This document shows positions 38,772 through 46,227 of a stretch of DNA of 64,000 bases, one piece after another. The number at the start of each line of letters is the position of its first letter. Position 1 is the first letter of the stretch. Below the pieces are notes generated by a model that ran no database searches, had not been told where the DNA came from, and saw only the letters and a list, made by a program, of their open reading frames with translations. Origin of the DNA: Changshengia sp963803165 (GTDB lineage: Bacteria; Chloroflexota; Dormibacteria; Aeolococcales; Aeolococcaceae); assembly GCA_963803165.1 (NCBI GenBank), contig CAWDLK010000003.1:124001-188000 (forward strand). Reading direction: 5' to 3'. The position numbers and the translations under genes are program-made.

Positions 38772-39272
38772 ATGCGCAGGCGTCAGATCCTGGTCCGCTT
38801 CCTCGCCACCGCCCTCGTGGTGGTGGCGGGATCCGCCGTGGTCGCGCGTGCGGCCGGCCTGCACCCCTCCAGCCACAACCTCGGAGCGGTATCGGCCGCG
38901 CTCCCCGTCTGCGCCAGCGGGTCGGTGACCGTGGCCAACACCCACGCCAGCGGCAAGATCTCCCAGATCACCCTGACCCTCACCAGCTGCCCCGGCGCTG
39001 CGACCGGCAGCACCCTGTACGCCGTGCTCGACGAGACGACCACCAAGTCCATCGGCGAGGGCTACTGCACCCTCGGCGGGACGCCGCTCAAATGCTCGAT
39101 CGCGATGACCCCCACCTACAGCGCCACCGACAGCTACACGCTCGAGGTCCTGGCCGAGCCGGGCGCCGCCGGGTCGACGGTGTCGAGCGCCAACGACCTG
39201 CGGCTGGCGCCCGAGTACCTCACCCTGCGCACCTGCTCGACCGCCTCGAAAGGCCCGCCGACAACGTGCTAG
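38772..39272 (+). CDS. SipW-cassette secreted protein 4 (Cys-rich)
   Basis: A 166-residue secreted protein. The signal peptide is RRRQILVRFLATALVVVAG followed by ARA-A; the mature start SSHNLGAVSAALPVC keeps the LG-x8-C motif of the three smaller paralogues. Further cysteines occur in LTSCPG, GYCTLG, LKCSIA, RTCSTA and at the last residue, so several disulfides are likely. It could be the minor or anchoring subunit of the assembly. GGAG lies six bases before the ATG. The stop overlaps the signal peptidase start by seven bases. Confidence 0.7.
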   Translation: MRRRQILVRFLATALVVVAGSAVVARAAGLHPSSHNLGAVSAALPVCASGSVTVANTHASGKISQITLTLTSCPGAATGSTLYAVLDETTTKSIGEGYCTLGGTPLKCSIAMTPTYSATDSYTLEVLAEPGAAGSTVSSANDLRLAPEYLTLRTCSTASKGPPTTC

Positions 39273-40153
39273 CCGCTGTCCGCGCCGGGACCGGATCGCT
39301 CAGCCCGGGCCGCGCCGCCACCCGCGCCCGAGACGCCGCCCGGCGTCTCGCACGACGTCTGGCCGGCAGCCTCAGAAGACCGGTCAACGTCGCCTTCCTG
39401 GTGGTGCTCGCGGTGGTGGCGGCCGGCTGGTGGGTTGCGCTGCGCCCCACCTCCTTCCTGGACGGCCCGGCAAGCTTCCTGGTCGTCAAGGGCACGTCGA
39501 TGCTGCCCACCCTGCACACGGGAGACCTCGTGCTCGCCGAGGCGCGGCCCTCGTACCACGTGGGCGACCTGGTGGTGTACGCGGTTCCGCGCGGCCAGAT
39601 CGGCGCGGGAGACGACCTGATCCACCGCATCGTCGCCGGCAGCGCGGCGGCCGGGTACACCCTCAAGGGCGACAACAACCCAGCCCCCGACCCCTGGACG
39701 GTGCCGGCCCACGACATCCTCGGGCGGGAGGCCGTGGTCCTGCCCGGGGCCGGAAGGTGGTTGCTGGTCCTCCGCACCCCGCTCTTCGCGGGCCTGACCG
39801 CTGCCGCGGTCGCGGTGTGGCTCGTGGCCTCGCCACCCGCCTGGGTGCGCCGGCGCCGCACGCCCGTCCCGAGCACCGCGGCGATCCCCGACACCCCCGG
39901 CGAGCCTCCGGTCGAGCCGGCCCCCGCGGCGGCGGCGCGCGCGGCGCGGCCTCCCGCCTCGCGCCGGGCGCGGGCCCCGGCGCGGTCGCCCGGGCTCAGG
40001 GCCCCTGCGGCTCCCCCCGCCCCGCCGGGCCCTCGTCGACCGAGGGCGGCGCGGCGACAACCCGAGGCCGGGTGTGTCCGAGACGCCGGGAGACCCCGGG
40101 GAGGGCGATCAGCGCGAGCAACCCCGCCAGCGCGGCCACCAGCGCCCCGGTGA
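39266..40153 (+). CDS. Signal peptidase I, SipW/Sec11 (Ser-His) type
   Basis: A 295-residue membrane protease. After a transmembrane helix (43-60) come FLVVKGTSMLPTLHTGDLVL with catalytic Ser78, DDLIHRIVAG with His120 in place of the Lys of E. coli LepB, and YTLKGDNNPAPDPW with Asp136. Ser-His is the signature of SipW and eukaryotic/archaeal Sec11 enzymes. A second helix lies near 160-180. The last 105 residues are Pro/Arg/Ala-rich and overlap the convergent exporter gene by 158 bases, so the natural end is uncertain. GTG 39266 overlaps the stop of protein 4. It is expected to mature the four secreted proteins. Confidence 0.85.
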   Translation: MLAAVRAGTGSLSPGRAATRARDAARRLARRLAGSLRRPVNVAFLVVLAVVAAGWWVALRPTSFLDGPASFLVVKGTSMLPTLHTGDLVLAEARPSYHVGDLVVYAVPRGQIGAGDDLIHRIVAGSAAAGYTLKGDNNPAPDPWTVPAHDILGREAVVLPGAGRWLLVLRTPLFAGLTAAAVAVWLVASPPAWVRRRRTPVPSTAAIPDTPGEPPVEPAPAAAARAARPPASRRARAPARSPGLRAPAAPPAPPGPRRPRAARRQPEAGCVRDAGRPRGGRSARATPPARPPAPR

Positions 40154-41639
40154 TGAGCGCCAGGTCCATGCCGCTGACGAACGCCGGGCGGGCCCAGCCG
40201 GCGAGCACCTGACCGATCATCCCCCCCTCGCGGCCGGCCACGTCGAGGGCCCCGCCGATCGAGCCGAGGATGGTGCTCTGGATCTGGGCCGAGAGGTGGT
40301 ACGGGGCCAGCGAGGTGGTCATCTGAGCCTGGTAGCGGGTGGACAGCTGGCTGCCCAGCACCGCGACCCCGAGGGCGCCGCCCACCTGGAGGAAGGCGCC
40401 GTTGGTCGCCGCCCCGATCCCGGTGTGCTCGGCGGGCAGCGATCCCATCACCCCGGACGTCACCGAGGGGATGACCAGGGCCGCGCCGACCCCGAGCATC
40501 ACCATCCCGAGGACGATCCCGCCGTACGTGGTGGCGACGGTGGCGCTCGAGACCTGCCAGAGACCGGCGGCGATGAGCAGCAGCCCGAGGCCGACCACCA
40601 GCCGCCCGCCCAGGAAGCGGTCGAGGAGGCTGGCCAGCGGTGCCACCACGATGATCGAGCCCGCCGCCGGCAGCACCCGGATCCCGGTCTGCAGCGCCGT
40701 GTAGCCGAGATCGAACTGCAGGTACTGGGTGAGCACGAAGAGGGCCCCGAACAGCCCGAGCATGACCATGCTGACGGACAGGACGGAGACCGAGAACTGC
40801 CGGTTGCGGAAGAAGCTGAGCCGCAGCATCGGCTGCGAGGCGTGCCGTTCCCAGGCGGCGAAGCCGGCCAGCACCACGACGCCGCCGATGCCCGCGCCGA
40901 TCACCGTGGGCGAGGCCCAGCCGTGCACCGGCGCGTCGATGATCGCCCAGAGCAGGAGACCGAGGCCGCCCATGGAGAGCACCGCCCCCAGCAGGTCCGG
41001 CCGCCCCGCCTTCGGGTTCCTGGAGTTGGGCACGAAGGGGATCGCGAGGGCCAGCGCCACCGCGGCGATGGGCACGTTGATGAGGAAGACGGAGCCCCAG
41101 CTGAAGTGGGCCAGCAGCAGCCCGCCGATGATCGGACCCAGCGCCACCCCCGCTCCGGTCGTCGCCGCCCAGAGGCCAAAGGCCCGCTGGCGCTCCCGGC
41201 GCTCGGTGTACATGCTGGTGATGAGGGCCAGGGTGGAGGGCATGATCAGCGCCCCGCCCAGGCCCATGCTCGCCCGGGCGGCGATCAGCATGCCCACCGA
41301 ACCCGAGAAGGCGGCCCAGGTCGAGCAGCCGGCGAAGGCGATCAGCCCGGCGAGGAAGGTCCACTTGCGCCCGAACCGGTCGGCCACGCTGCCCGACACG
41401 AGGAGCAGCCCGGCGAACACCAGGACGTACGCGTCCACGATCCACTGCAGGTCGGTCGAGGTGGCGCCGAGGTCCCGCACCAGGGTGGGCAGGGCGACGT
41501 TGAGGACGGTGTTGTCGAGAGTGACGATGAGGAGCGACAGACAGAGCACGAAGAGGGCCAGCCAGCGGCGCGCCGGGCGCGCCGGCGAGGCCTCGTCCCC
41601 CCGGCCTGGGGCGTCGAGCGCCCGGCTCGGCATGCTCAC
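39996..41639 (-). CDS. MFS exporter, DHA2 (EmrB/QacA) family, divergent from TetR
   Basis: A 547-residue transporter similar to the one at 29463-31040. Motifs are VTLDNTVLNVALPTLV, GSVADRFGRKWTFLAG and ATTGAGVALGPIIGG. About 14 helices are visible. GTG 41639 has AAGGAGG seven bases upstream. A TATACT -10 element lies on this strand near 41680, immediately followed by an inverted repeat of TAACGCA. Expression is therefore likely repressed by the divergent TetR protein. The 3' end overlaps the signal peptidase tail. Drug or metabolite efflux is inferred. Confidence 0.9.
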   Translation of the reverse strand: MSMPSRALDAPGRGDEASPARPARRWLALFVLCLSLLIVTLDNTVLNVALPTLVRDLGATSTDLQWIVDAYVLVFAGLLLVSGSVADRFGRKWTFLAGLIAFAGCSTWAAFSGSVGMLIAARASMGLGGALIMPSTLALITSMYTERRERQRAFGLWAATTGAGVALGPIIGGLLLAHFSWGSVFLINVPIAAVALALAIPFVPNSRNPKAGRPDLLGAVLSMGGLGLLLWAIIDAPVHGWASPTVIGAGIGGVVVLAGFAAWERHASQPMLRLSFFRNRQFSVSVLSVSMVMLGLFGALFVLTQYLQFDLGYTALQTGIRVLPAAGSIIVVAPLASLLDRFLGGRLVVGLGLLLIAAGLWQVSSATVATTYGGIVLGMVMLGVGAALVIPSVTSGVMGSLPAEHTGIGAATNGAFLQVGGALGVAVLGSQLSTRYQAQMTTSLAPYHLSAQIQSTILGSIGGALDVAGREGGMIGQVLAGWARPAFVSGMDLALITGALVAALAGLLALIALPGVSRRLGHTRPRVVAAPPSVDEGPAGRGEPQGP

Positions 41640-41652
41640 CTTGGTTCCTCCT

Positions 41653-41731
41653 TAACGCAGCTTGGTTTGCGTTAGTATACCGGCGGATCCCAGTTAACGC
41701 AAACTAGTAGCGATAAGGCATTGGTAACGCA
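41653..41731. promoter_or_regulatory. Four TAACGCA half-sites between exporter and TetR genes
   Basis: TAACGCA occurs at 41653-41659, inverted at 41668-41674 (8-base spacer), and direct at 41695-41701 and 41725-41731. The inverted pair lies just downstream of the exporter -10 element; the direct copies flank the TetR promoter. TAAGAT (41745-41750) seven bases before ATG 41758 is the TetR -10. These are probable TetR operators. Confidence 0.65.
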
Positions 41732-41757
41732 AGGTGAGTAGCGATAAGATGACCGGG

Positions 41758-42357
41758 ATGGAGGTCCAGGCGGCGCGCCCGCCGGCGCGGCGGACCGGGG
41801 GGAGGAGCGCTCGGGTGCGCGCCGCGGTCATCGACGCCACCGTGAGCGCCCTCCTCGCCCACGGTCTCGACGATCTCTCGATCGTCGAGGTCGCCCACCG
41901 CGCCGGGGTGCACCCGACCACCATCTACCGGCGCTGGGGGAGCAAGTCCAACCTGGCCCTCGACGCGGCGCTGACCGGCACCGAGGCGGAGATCCCCACC
42001 CCCGACACCGGATCGCTGCGCGGCGACCTTCTCGCCGTCATCCGCGGGATCACGGCCTTCCTGCACACCCCGCTCGGGGAGCTGCTGGTGCGCATCGCGC
42101 TGCGCCACGACCTCCCCGAGTACGAGGCCGCGCGCGCCGGGTACTGGCTGCAGCGCTTCCGCAGCGGGGCCGCCCTCTTCGAGCGAGCCAGAGCCCGCGG
42201 CGAGCTCCGCCCCGACGTCGACCCCCTCCTCGGCCTGGAGGCGCTGATCGGACCGCTCTACGTCCGCATGCTGATGACCGGGGAGCCGCTGGGCGACGAG
42301 CTGCTGGTGCGCTGCGTCGACCTGGTGCTCGACGGGATCACCGTGGAGCGGCGCTAG
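41758..42357 (+). CDS. TetR-family transcriptional regulator
   Basis: A 199-residue regulator with HTH helices VIDATVSALLAHG, IVEVAHRAGVH and recognition helix TTIYRRWGSKSNL. The C-terminal domain (FLHTPLGELLVRIALRH ... LEALIGPLYVRMLMTG) matches the TetR_C_11-like architecture common beside efflux pumps. ATG 41758 is preferred to GTG 41734 because the -10 hexamer TAAGAT lies inside the longer version. It is divergent from the exporter it probably controls. Confidence 0.9.
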   Translation: MEVQAARPPARRTGGRSARVRAAVIDATVSALLAHGLDDLSIVEVAHRAGVHPTTIYRRWGSKSNLALDAALTGTEAEIPTPDTGSLRGDLLAVIRGITAFLHTPLGELLVRIALRHDLPEYEAARAGYWLQRFRSGAALFERARARGELRPDVDPLLGLEALIGPLYVRMLMTGEPLGDELLVRCVDLVLDGITVERR

Positions 42358-42388
42358 GGCCGAGCGCGCCCCACCCTACAATCGGGGG

Positions 42389-43024
42389 GTGGGACGGGTC
42401 ATCCATGTCCGGGTCCGCGGCCTGGACCCGGATCACCGGGACGCGGTCCAGGAGCGCTTCTCGGAGCTGGTGCGCCGGCGCGACTGGCGCGACGGCCACC
42501 CGTGGCTGGCCGACGACCGCTCCCCCGACCTGCTCCCCCAGCTCTTCTTCGGCGACCAGCGGGCGGCCAGCTCGCGCCAGGAGCCCGCGGCCGATCCCCT
42601 CTCGGCGGCGACCTTCATCCGGGTCGCCGGCGACGAGACCGATGCGCTGGCGGTGCTCTTCATCTTCCGGGACCTCTCCGAGCGCTTCGGGATCCGGGTG
42701 GAGCTGCGCGACCCCGACAACCCGATCGCCAAGCTGCGCCGGGTCGAGCTCGAGCGGGGGCGCCTCCCCGGCGGAGGCCCGCTCGAGGCGGTGCTGGTGC
42801 GGCGACCGATCTTCAAGAAGCTCCGCGACGGCCGGCGCATCGAGCTGTTCCCGCCCCGCGCCCTCGCCTCCGCGTACGGCGTCCCCGACGGTCACGACCC
42901 CGACCACCGGGGATGGAACTTCATGGTGGCCGGCATGCGGGGGGAGGCGCCCGACTTCTTCGAGGCCGAGGCCGAGGCGATGCGGATGCACCGTGGGCTC
43001 GACAGCCTGGGTGAGGCGGGATGA
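42389..43024 (+). CDS. Conserved-looking hypothetical protein, 211 aa, coupled to dtd
   Basis: A soluble 211-residue protein rich in Arg, Asp and Glu. It opens with RVIHVRVRGLDPDHRDAVQERFSEL, a strand-helix pattern, and has LFIFRDLSERFGIRVELRDPDNPIAK in the middle and GWNFMVAGMRGEAPDFFEAEAEAM at the end. No cysteine or membrane segment is present. TACAAT six bases before GTG 42389 suggests a leaderless transcript. The stop overlaps the dtd start (ATGA), so it is made together with a tRNA quality-control enzyme. I could not assign a family. Confidence 0.65.
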   Translation: MGRVIHVRVRGLDPDHRDAVQERFSELVRRRDWRDGHPWLADDRSPDLLPQLFFGDQRAASSRQEPAADPLSAATFIRVAGDETDALAVLFIFRDLSERFGIRVELRDPDNPIAKLRRVELERGRLPGGGPLEAVLVRRPIFKKLRDGRRIELFPPRALASAYGVPDGHDPDHRGWNFMVAGMRGEAPDFFEAEAEAMRMHRGLDSLGEAG

Positions 43025-43548
43025 GGGCGGTCGTCCAGCGGGTCAGCCGGGCCCGTGTCCTGGTCGACCCCCGGGATGAGGACCGCCCCGCCCCCGCCCA
43101 TCCTCCGCCGTCGGGGGCGGAGACACCGGCGCGGGTCACCGGGGAGATCGGACCCGGGTTCTGCGTCCTGCTCTCGGTCGGTCCCGGCGACACCGAGGCG
43201 ACCGCGGAACGCCTGGCCGGCCGGATCGCCCGCCTGCGCATCTGCGCCGACGCCGAGGAGAGGATGAACCTCGACCTCGAGCAGAGCGGAGGGGCGGTCC
43301 TGCTGGTCAGCCAGTTCACCCTCCACGCGGACACCTCCCGCGGCCACCGGCCCAGCTTCCTGGGGGCGGCTCCACCGGAGCTGGCCCGGCGTCTCTGCGA
43401 CCATGTCCGCCGCTCCCTGGAGGATCGCGGGCTCACCGTGGCGACCGGCCAGTTCGGGGCTCAGATGCGGGTCGAGCTGGTCAACGACGGCCCGGTGACG
43501 CTGGTGTTGAGCAGCGGCGAGGGCCCCTGGCTGGCCGACGCGGGCTGA
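43021..43548 (+). CDS. dtd: D-aminoacyl-tRNA deacylase
   Basis: A 175-residue enzyme. MRAVVQRVSRARV is the conserved start, LLVSQFTLHADTSRGHRP carries the SQFTL active-site motif, and VELVNDGPVTLVL carries the N-x-GPVT cross-subunit motif. It removes D-amino acids and glycine from mischarged tRNAs. Compared with the usual 145-150 residues there is an insertion of about 23 residues, Pro/Asp-rich, at residues 16-38 between the first two strands. It is coupled to the preceding gene by an ATGA overlap. Confidence 0.93.
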   Translation: MRAVVQRVSRARVLVDPRDEDRPAPAHPPPSGAETPARVTGEIGPGFCVLLSVGPGDTEATAERLAGRIARLRICADAEERMNLDLEQSGGAVLLVSQFTLHADTSRGHRPSFLGAAPPELARRLCDHVRRSLEDRGLTVATGQFGAQMRVELVNDGPVTLVLSSGEGPWLADAG

Positions 43549-43564
43549 GCCCCGCGAGGGGTCA
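43546..43564. terminator. Small hairpin between convergent dtd and ABC permease genes
   Basis: TGAGCCCC-GCGA-GGGGTCA folds with a CCCC/GGGG core and TGA/TCA ends around one unpaired G. It covers both stop regions. Confidence 0.5.
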
Positions 43565-44401
43565 GGGACGCTGCCAGGGGGAGGCCGGCCGTCTCGTCGG
43601 CGGCACCGGCTCGTTCCGGACCGGCACCGGCACCGGCACCGTCCGGAGCACCCGAGCCGGCGCGCGGAAGGCCGAGCCCGAGCGGGCGGCGGGGACGAGC
43701 TCGCGCCGGGGCACGGCCCGGGGATGGCGCACCCGCACCTTGCGCGACCAGACCACGGCCGCCAGGGCGAGCAGGACCACGGTCGAGAGCAGCGAGTGGA
43801 GGAGCATGGGGCCGACCGCGCTGGCCGACTGGCCGCCGGCCCGATAGGCGATCTGCATCGGACCGTCGAGGGGCAGCAGCAGGTTGAGCCAGGTGCTCTG
43901 GTTGAGGGAGAGCTGCACCCCGACCACGCCGATGATGACCAGGACGCCCTCTAGGTCGTGGGGCAGGACGGCGCCCACCGCCAGCCCGAGCGCGACGGCG
44001 ACCACCGGGACCAGGGCGCAGGCGGCGAGCAGCGCCCCCTCGGAGACCGGCTGCGAGACCAGGGTCATCCCCACCGCGCCGATGCCGGCGAGCACGCCGC
44101 CGACGGCGAGCAGGAGCAGGAAGCGGCCCACCATCAGCTCGGCGGGACGGTTCCCGGCGAGCACCAGGCGGGGCTCGACGGCGCGCGCCGCCAGCACCGA
44201 GAAGAGGGCCGCGGAGGCGATCGACCAGCTCATTCCCAGGGCGCCGAACTGGATGGCGCTCTCGCGCCCGTTGGTGAGGGTGCTGAGGTAGAGGGCCACC
44301 GGGAGGGCCACCAGGATGGCGAGGGAGAGCCGGCGCCGGAACAGCTGGCGCGCCTGCATCTCGGCGGCGGTCAGCGAGCGGAGGAGGAAGGTGGAGATCA
44401 T
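43562..44401 (-). CDS. ABC transporter permease-like membrane protein
   Basis: A 279-residue protein with about six hydrophobic helices (first at FRRRLSLAILVALPVALYLSTL, then AALFSVLAARAV and four more up to residue 230). The C-terminal 45 residues are cytoplasmic and rich in Arg, Pro and Val (PVPVPV). It is read directly after the ATPase gene with an ATGA overlap, so the two form an ABC-2-like exporter. The substrate is unknown. Similar pairs are used for drug or peptide export. Confidence 0.75.
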   Translation of the reverse strand: MISTFLLRSLTAAEMQARQLFRRRLSLAILVALPVALYLSTLTNGRESAIQFGALGMSWSIASAALFSVLAARAVEPRLVLAGNRPAELMVGRFLLLLAVGGVLAGIGAVGMTLVSQPVSEGALLAACALVPVVAVALGLAVGAVLPHDLEGVLVIIGVVGVQLSLNQSTWLNLLLPLDGPMQIAYRAGGQSASAVGPMLLHSLLSTVVLLALAAVVWSRKVRVRHPRAVPRRELVPAARSGSAFRAPARVLRTVPVPVPVRNEPVPPTRRPASPWQRP

Positions 44402-45078
44402 GCTGCGGCCCCGGCGACCGCCGGTCGGGCCACCGCCAGCTCGACCAGACGGTCCACCCTGGAGAGCTCGGCCAGCATGTGGGTGACGATCACCACCGCC
44501 TTGCCCGCCGCCCGCCAGGTGTCCACGTGGTCCCAGAAGTTGACGTACACACCGCGGTCGAACCCCTGGTAGGGCTCGTCGAGGAGGAGGACCGGCGGGT
44601 CGCCGAGCAGGGCCAGAGCCAGGTTGAGCTTCTGCCGGGTGCCCCCGGAGAGGCGCCTGGTCACCTGCCGGTCGGCGGTGGGGAAGCCGAAGTCCTCGAG
44701 GACCCGCCGGCCCGCGGCCATCGAGGCCGCCCGGCCGAGCCCTAGGGCGGCGCCGAAGTAGACGAGGTGCTCGTCGGCGGTGAGGAGGTCCAGCAGGCCG
44801 GGCTCCTGCGGGCAGAAGCCCACCCGGCCGCACGCCTCGACGCTGCCGGCGTCGGGGCTGAGCAGGCCGGCGCAGATGCGGAGCAGGGTGCTCTTGCCGG
44901 CTCCGTTCTCGCCGACCAGCCCGACCACCTCGCCCGGGTGGACGCTGAGGTCGACCCCGTCGAGCACCCTCCTGCCGCCGAAGGCCTTGGTGATGCCGCG
45001 AGCGGCGAGCGCGTGGGGGATCGACGGCCGCCAGCGGTCGCCGCCTGCTCCGGTGCGCCCCTCCGCCGCCACCGCCAT
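44398..45078 (-). CDS. ABC transporter ATP-binding protein
   Basis: A 226-residue ATPase with Walker A GENGAGKST, Q-loop GFCPQEPGLLDLLT (the CCMP/ABC-2 exporter type), signature LSGGTRQKLNLALAL, Walker B VLLLDEPYQGFD and H-loop VTHM. The SGGTRQK signature and short length are typical of drug-export ATPases. In the D-loop region the usual GLD is GFD. GGAGG lies before the ATG. It pairs with the membrane protein encoded immediately downstream. Confidence 0.9.
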   Translation of the reverse strand: MAVAAEGRTGAGGDRWRPSIPHALAARGITKAFGGRRVLDGVDLSVHPGEVVGLVGENGAGKSTLLRICAGLLSPDAGSVEACGRVGFCPQEPGLLDLLTADEHLVYFGAALGLGRAASMAAGRRVLEDFGFPTADRQVTRRLSGGTRQKLNLALALLGDPPVLLLDEPYQGFDRGVYVNFWDHVDTWRAAGKAVVIVTHMLAELSRVDRLVELAVARPAVAGAAA

Positions 45079-45237
45079 CGTCGCGGACCTCCGTCACCCC
45101 CGGTTTGGCTCTGCCGGGCGCTGGTCAGCCCCGTGTGGCAGCTACCAGCGAGGCTATCAGCCCCGACCTTGCGGCCTGGTTGCGGAGGTGTCGCGGCTCG
45201 CCCACGGCCGGCCGGCGCTCTCGCGACCCCGGGACCC

Positions 45238-45966
45238 TCAGGCGGAGCGGCGGGTCCTCAGCACCGCCAGCTGCTCCTGCTCGCCGCCGGTGCCGGCATA
45301 GCGGAGCAGCTCCGGAGGCCGCCCGCCGGTCCCGGCGGGGCTGTGGAAGCGAGGCACCCGCAGGCGGAGGGCGGCGACCTCGGAGTCCCGGACGGGCTTG
45401 AGCACGCCGGCGTCCCGCAGCTCCTGGACCCGGCGGCGGAAGGTGCGTTCGCTCCCCTCGGGCTCCCCGTGAAGGGCGACGTAGAGGCGGAGGAGATCGT
45501 CGCCGGTGAAGACCTCACCCAGCAGGGCCACCGCTCCCGCCACATGCCGGGAGTTGGCGCGGAGGCGGTCCAGGGAGGCGCGGAAGGCGGCCGTGTCCGG
45601 CCCGCGCAGCTTGCCCCCCCGACCGGCCGGCGCCCATGCCGCCGGCCGCTCCACCTCCGCGAAGGGGACGGTCGCGTAGTACCAGGCGGTCACCTCCCGG
45701 GTGCGCCCGGCGGGCTGGTCGTCGAGGCCGACCAGGCGGAGGCGGCCCCCGGCGTGGCCCTTGCGGCCCACCTCGAGGCGCACCCCGGCCTCCCCCACCG
45801 CGCGGACCCCGGCCGCCTCGAAGGTCTCCCGGGCGTCCAGCTCGGCCCCGGGCAGCTCCTGGTGGACCGTGAGGACGTGGAGGGCGCGGTTGGGCGCCGT
45901 CTCGGGATCGGGGTCGAAGCCGAAGACGGCCACCGTCACCCCCAGGGATGCCTGCGCCTTGGCCAT
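45238..45966 (-). CDS. NrtR-like regulator (degenerate Nudix domain plus winged helix)
   Basis: A 242-residue protein. Residues 8-150 look like a Nudix fold (VTVAVFGFDPD, HVLTVHQELPGAELDARETFEAAGV, WYYATVPF). The Nudix box Glu residues are mostly lost, as in regulators that bind but do not cleave ADP-ribose. The C-terminal part, EVFTGDDLLRLYVALHGEPEGSERTFRRRVQEL, is the winged helix typical of NrtR, split here at FTGDDLLRLY and TFRRRVQEL. NrtR proteins control NAD or sugar metabolism genes. The nearest metabolic gene is rpiA, separated by tRNA-Val. GGAGG lies nine bases before the ATG. Confidence 0.65.
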   Translation of the reverse strand: MAKAQASLGVTVAVFGFDPDPETAPNRALHVLTVHQELPGAELDARETFEAAGVRAVGEAGVRLEVGRKGHAGGRLRLVGLDDQPAGRTREVTAWYYATVPFAEVERPAAWAPAGRGGKLRGPDTAAFRASLDRLRANSRHVAGAVALLGEVFTGDDLLRLYVALHGEPEGSERTFRRRVQELRDAGVLKPVRDSEVAALRLRVPRFHSPAGTGGRPPELLRYAGTGGEQEQLAVLRTRRSA

Positions 45967-46097
45967 CGCCGAGATCCTCCGTCGTTTCGGGCGATGATGA
46001 CATGAACTGGCGCCTCCGGAGCGCCTCGTATCGGCTTCGTTGCGCCGAGCCGGCGGCCCGATCGGGACGTCCGGGGCACGCCCGAGCCGGGGCACGG

Positions 46098-46171
46098 TGG
46101 GCGGAGCAGGGCTCGAACCTGCGGCCTTCTCGGTGTAAGCGAGACGCGCTAACCGGCTGCGCCATCCGCCC
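46098..46171 (-). tRNA. tRNA-Val (anticodon TAC)
   Basis: The minus strand gives acceptor GGGCGGA/TCCGCCC, D arm GCGCAGCCGGTTAGCGC, anticodon stem TCTCG/CGAGA with loop CTTACAC (anticodon TAC), and T arm GCAGG-TTCGAAC-CCTGC with discriminator A. The bases after it are CCG, so CCA is not encoded, unlike in tRNA-Phe. Confidence 0.96.
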
Positions 46172-46227
46172 CGAACTGGACTTTACCGCCGAGGACGGAG
46201 CGAGGAGAGGTGAGCCAAAGGGCTCAT

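Noticed and set aside
39220..41445. 741-codon minus-strand frame
   Set aside because: It is an out-of-frame shadow of the DHA2 exporter and runs antisense to the signal peptidase.
43600..43660. Repeated GGCACC hexamers looking like a short tandem repeat
   Set aside because: They encode the PVPVPV tail of the ABC permease; too short to be an independent repeat element.
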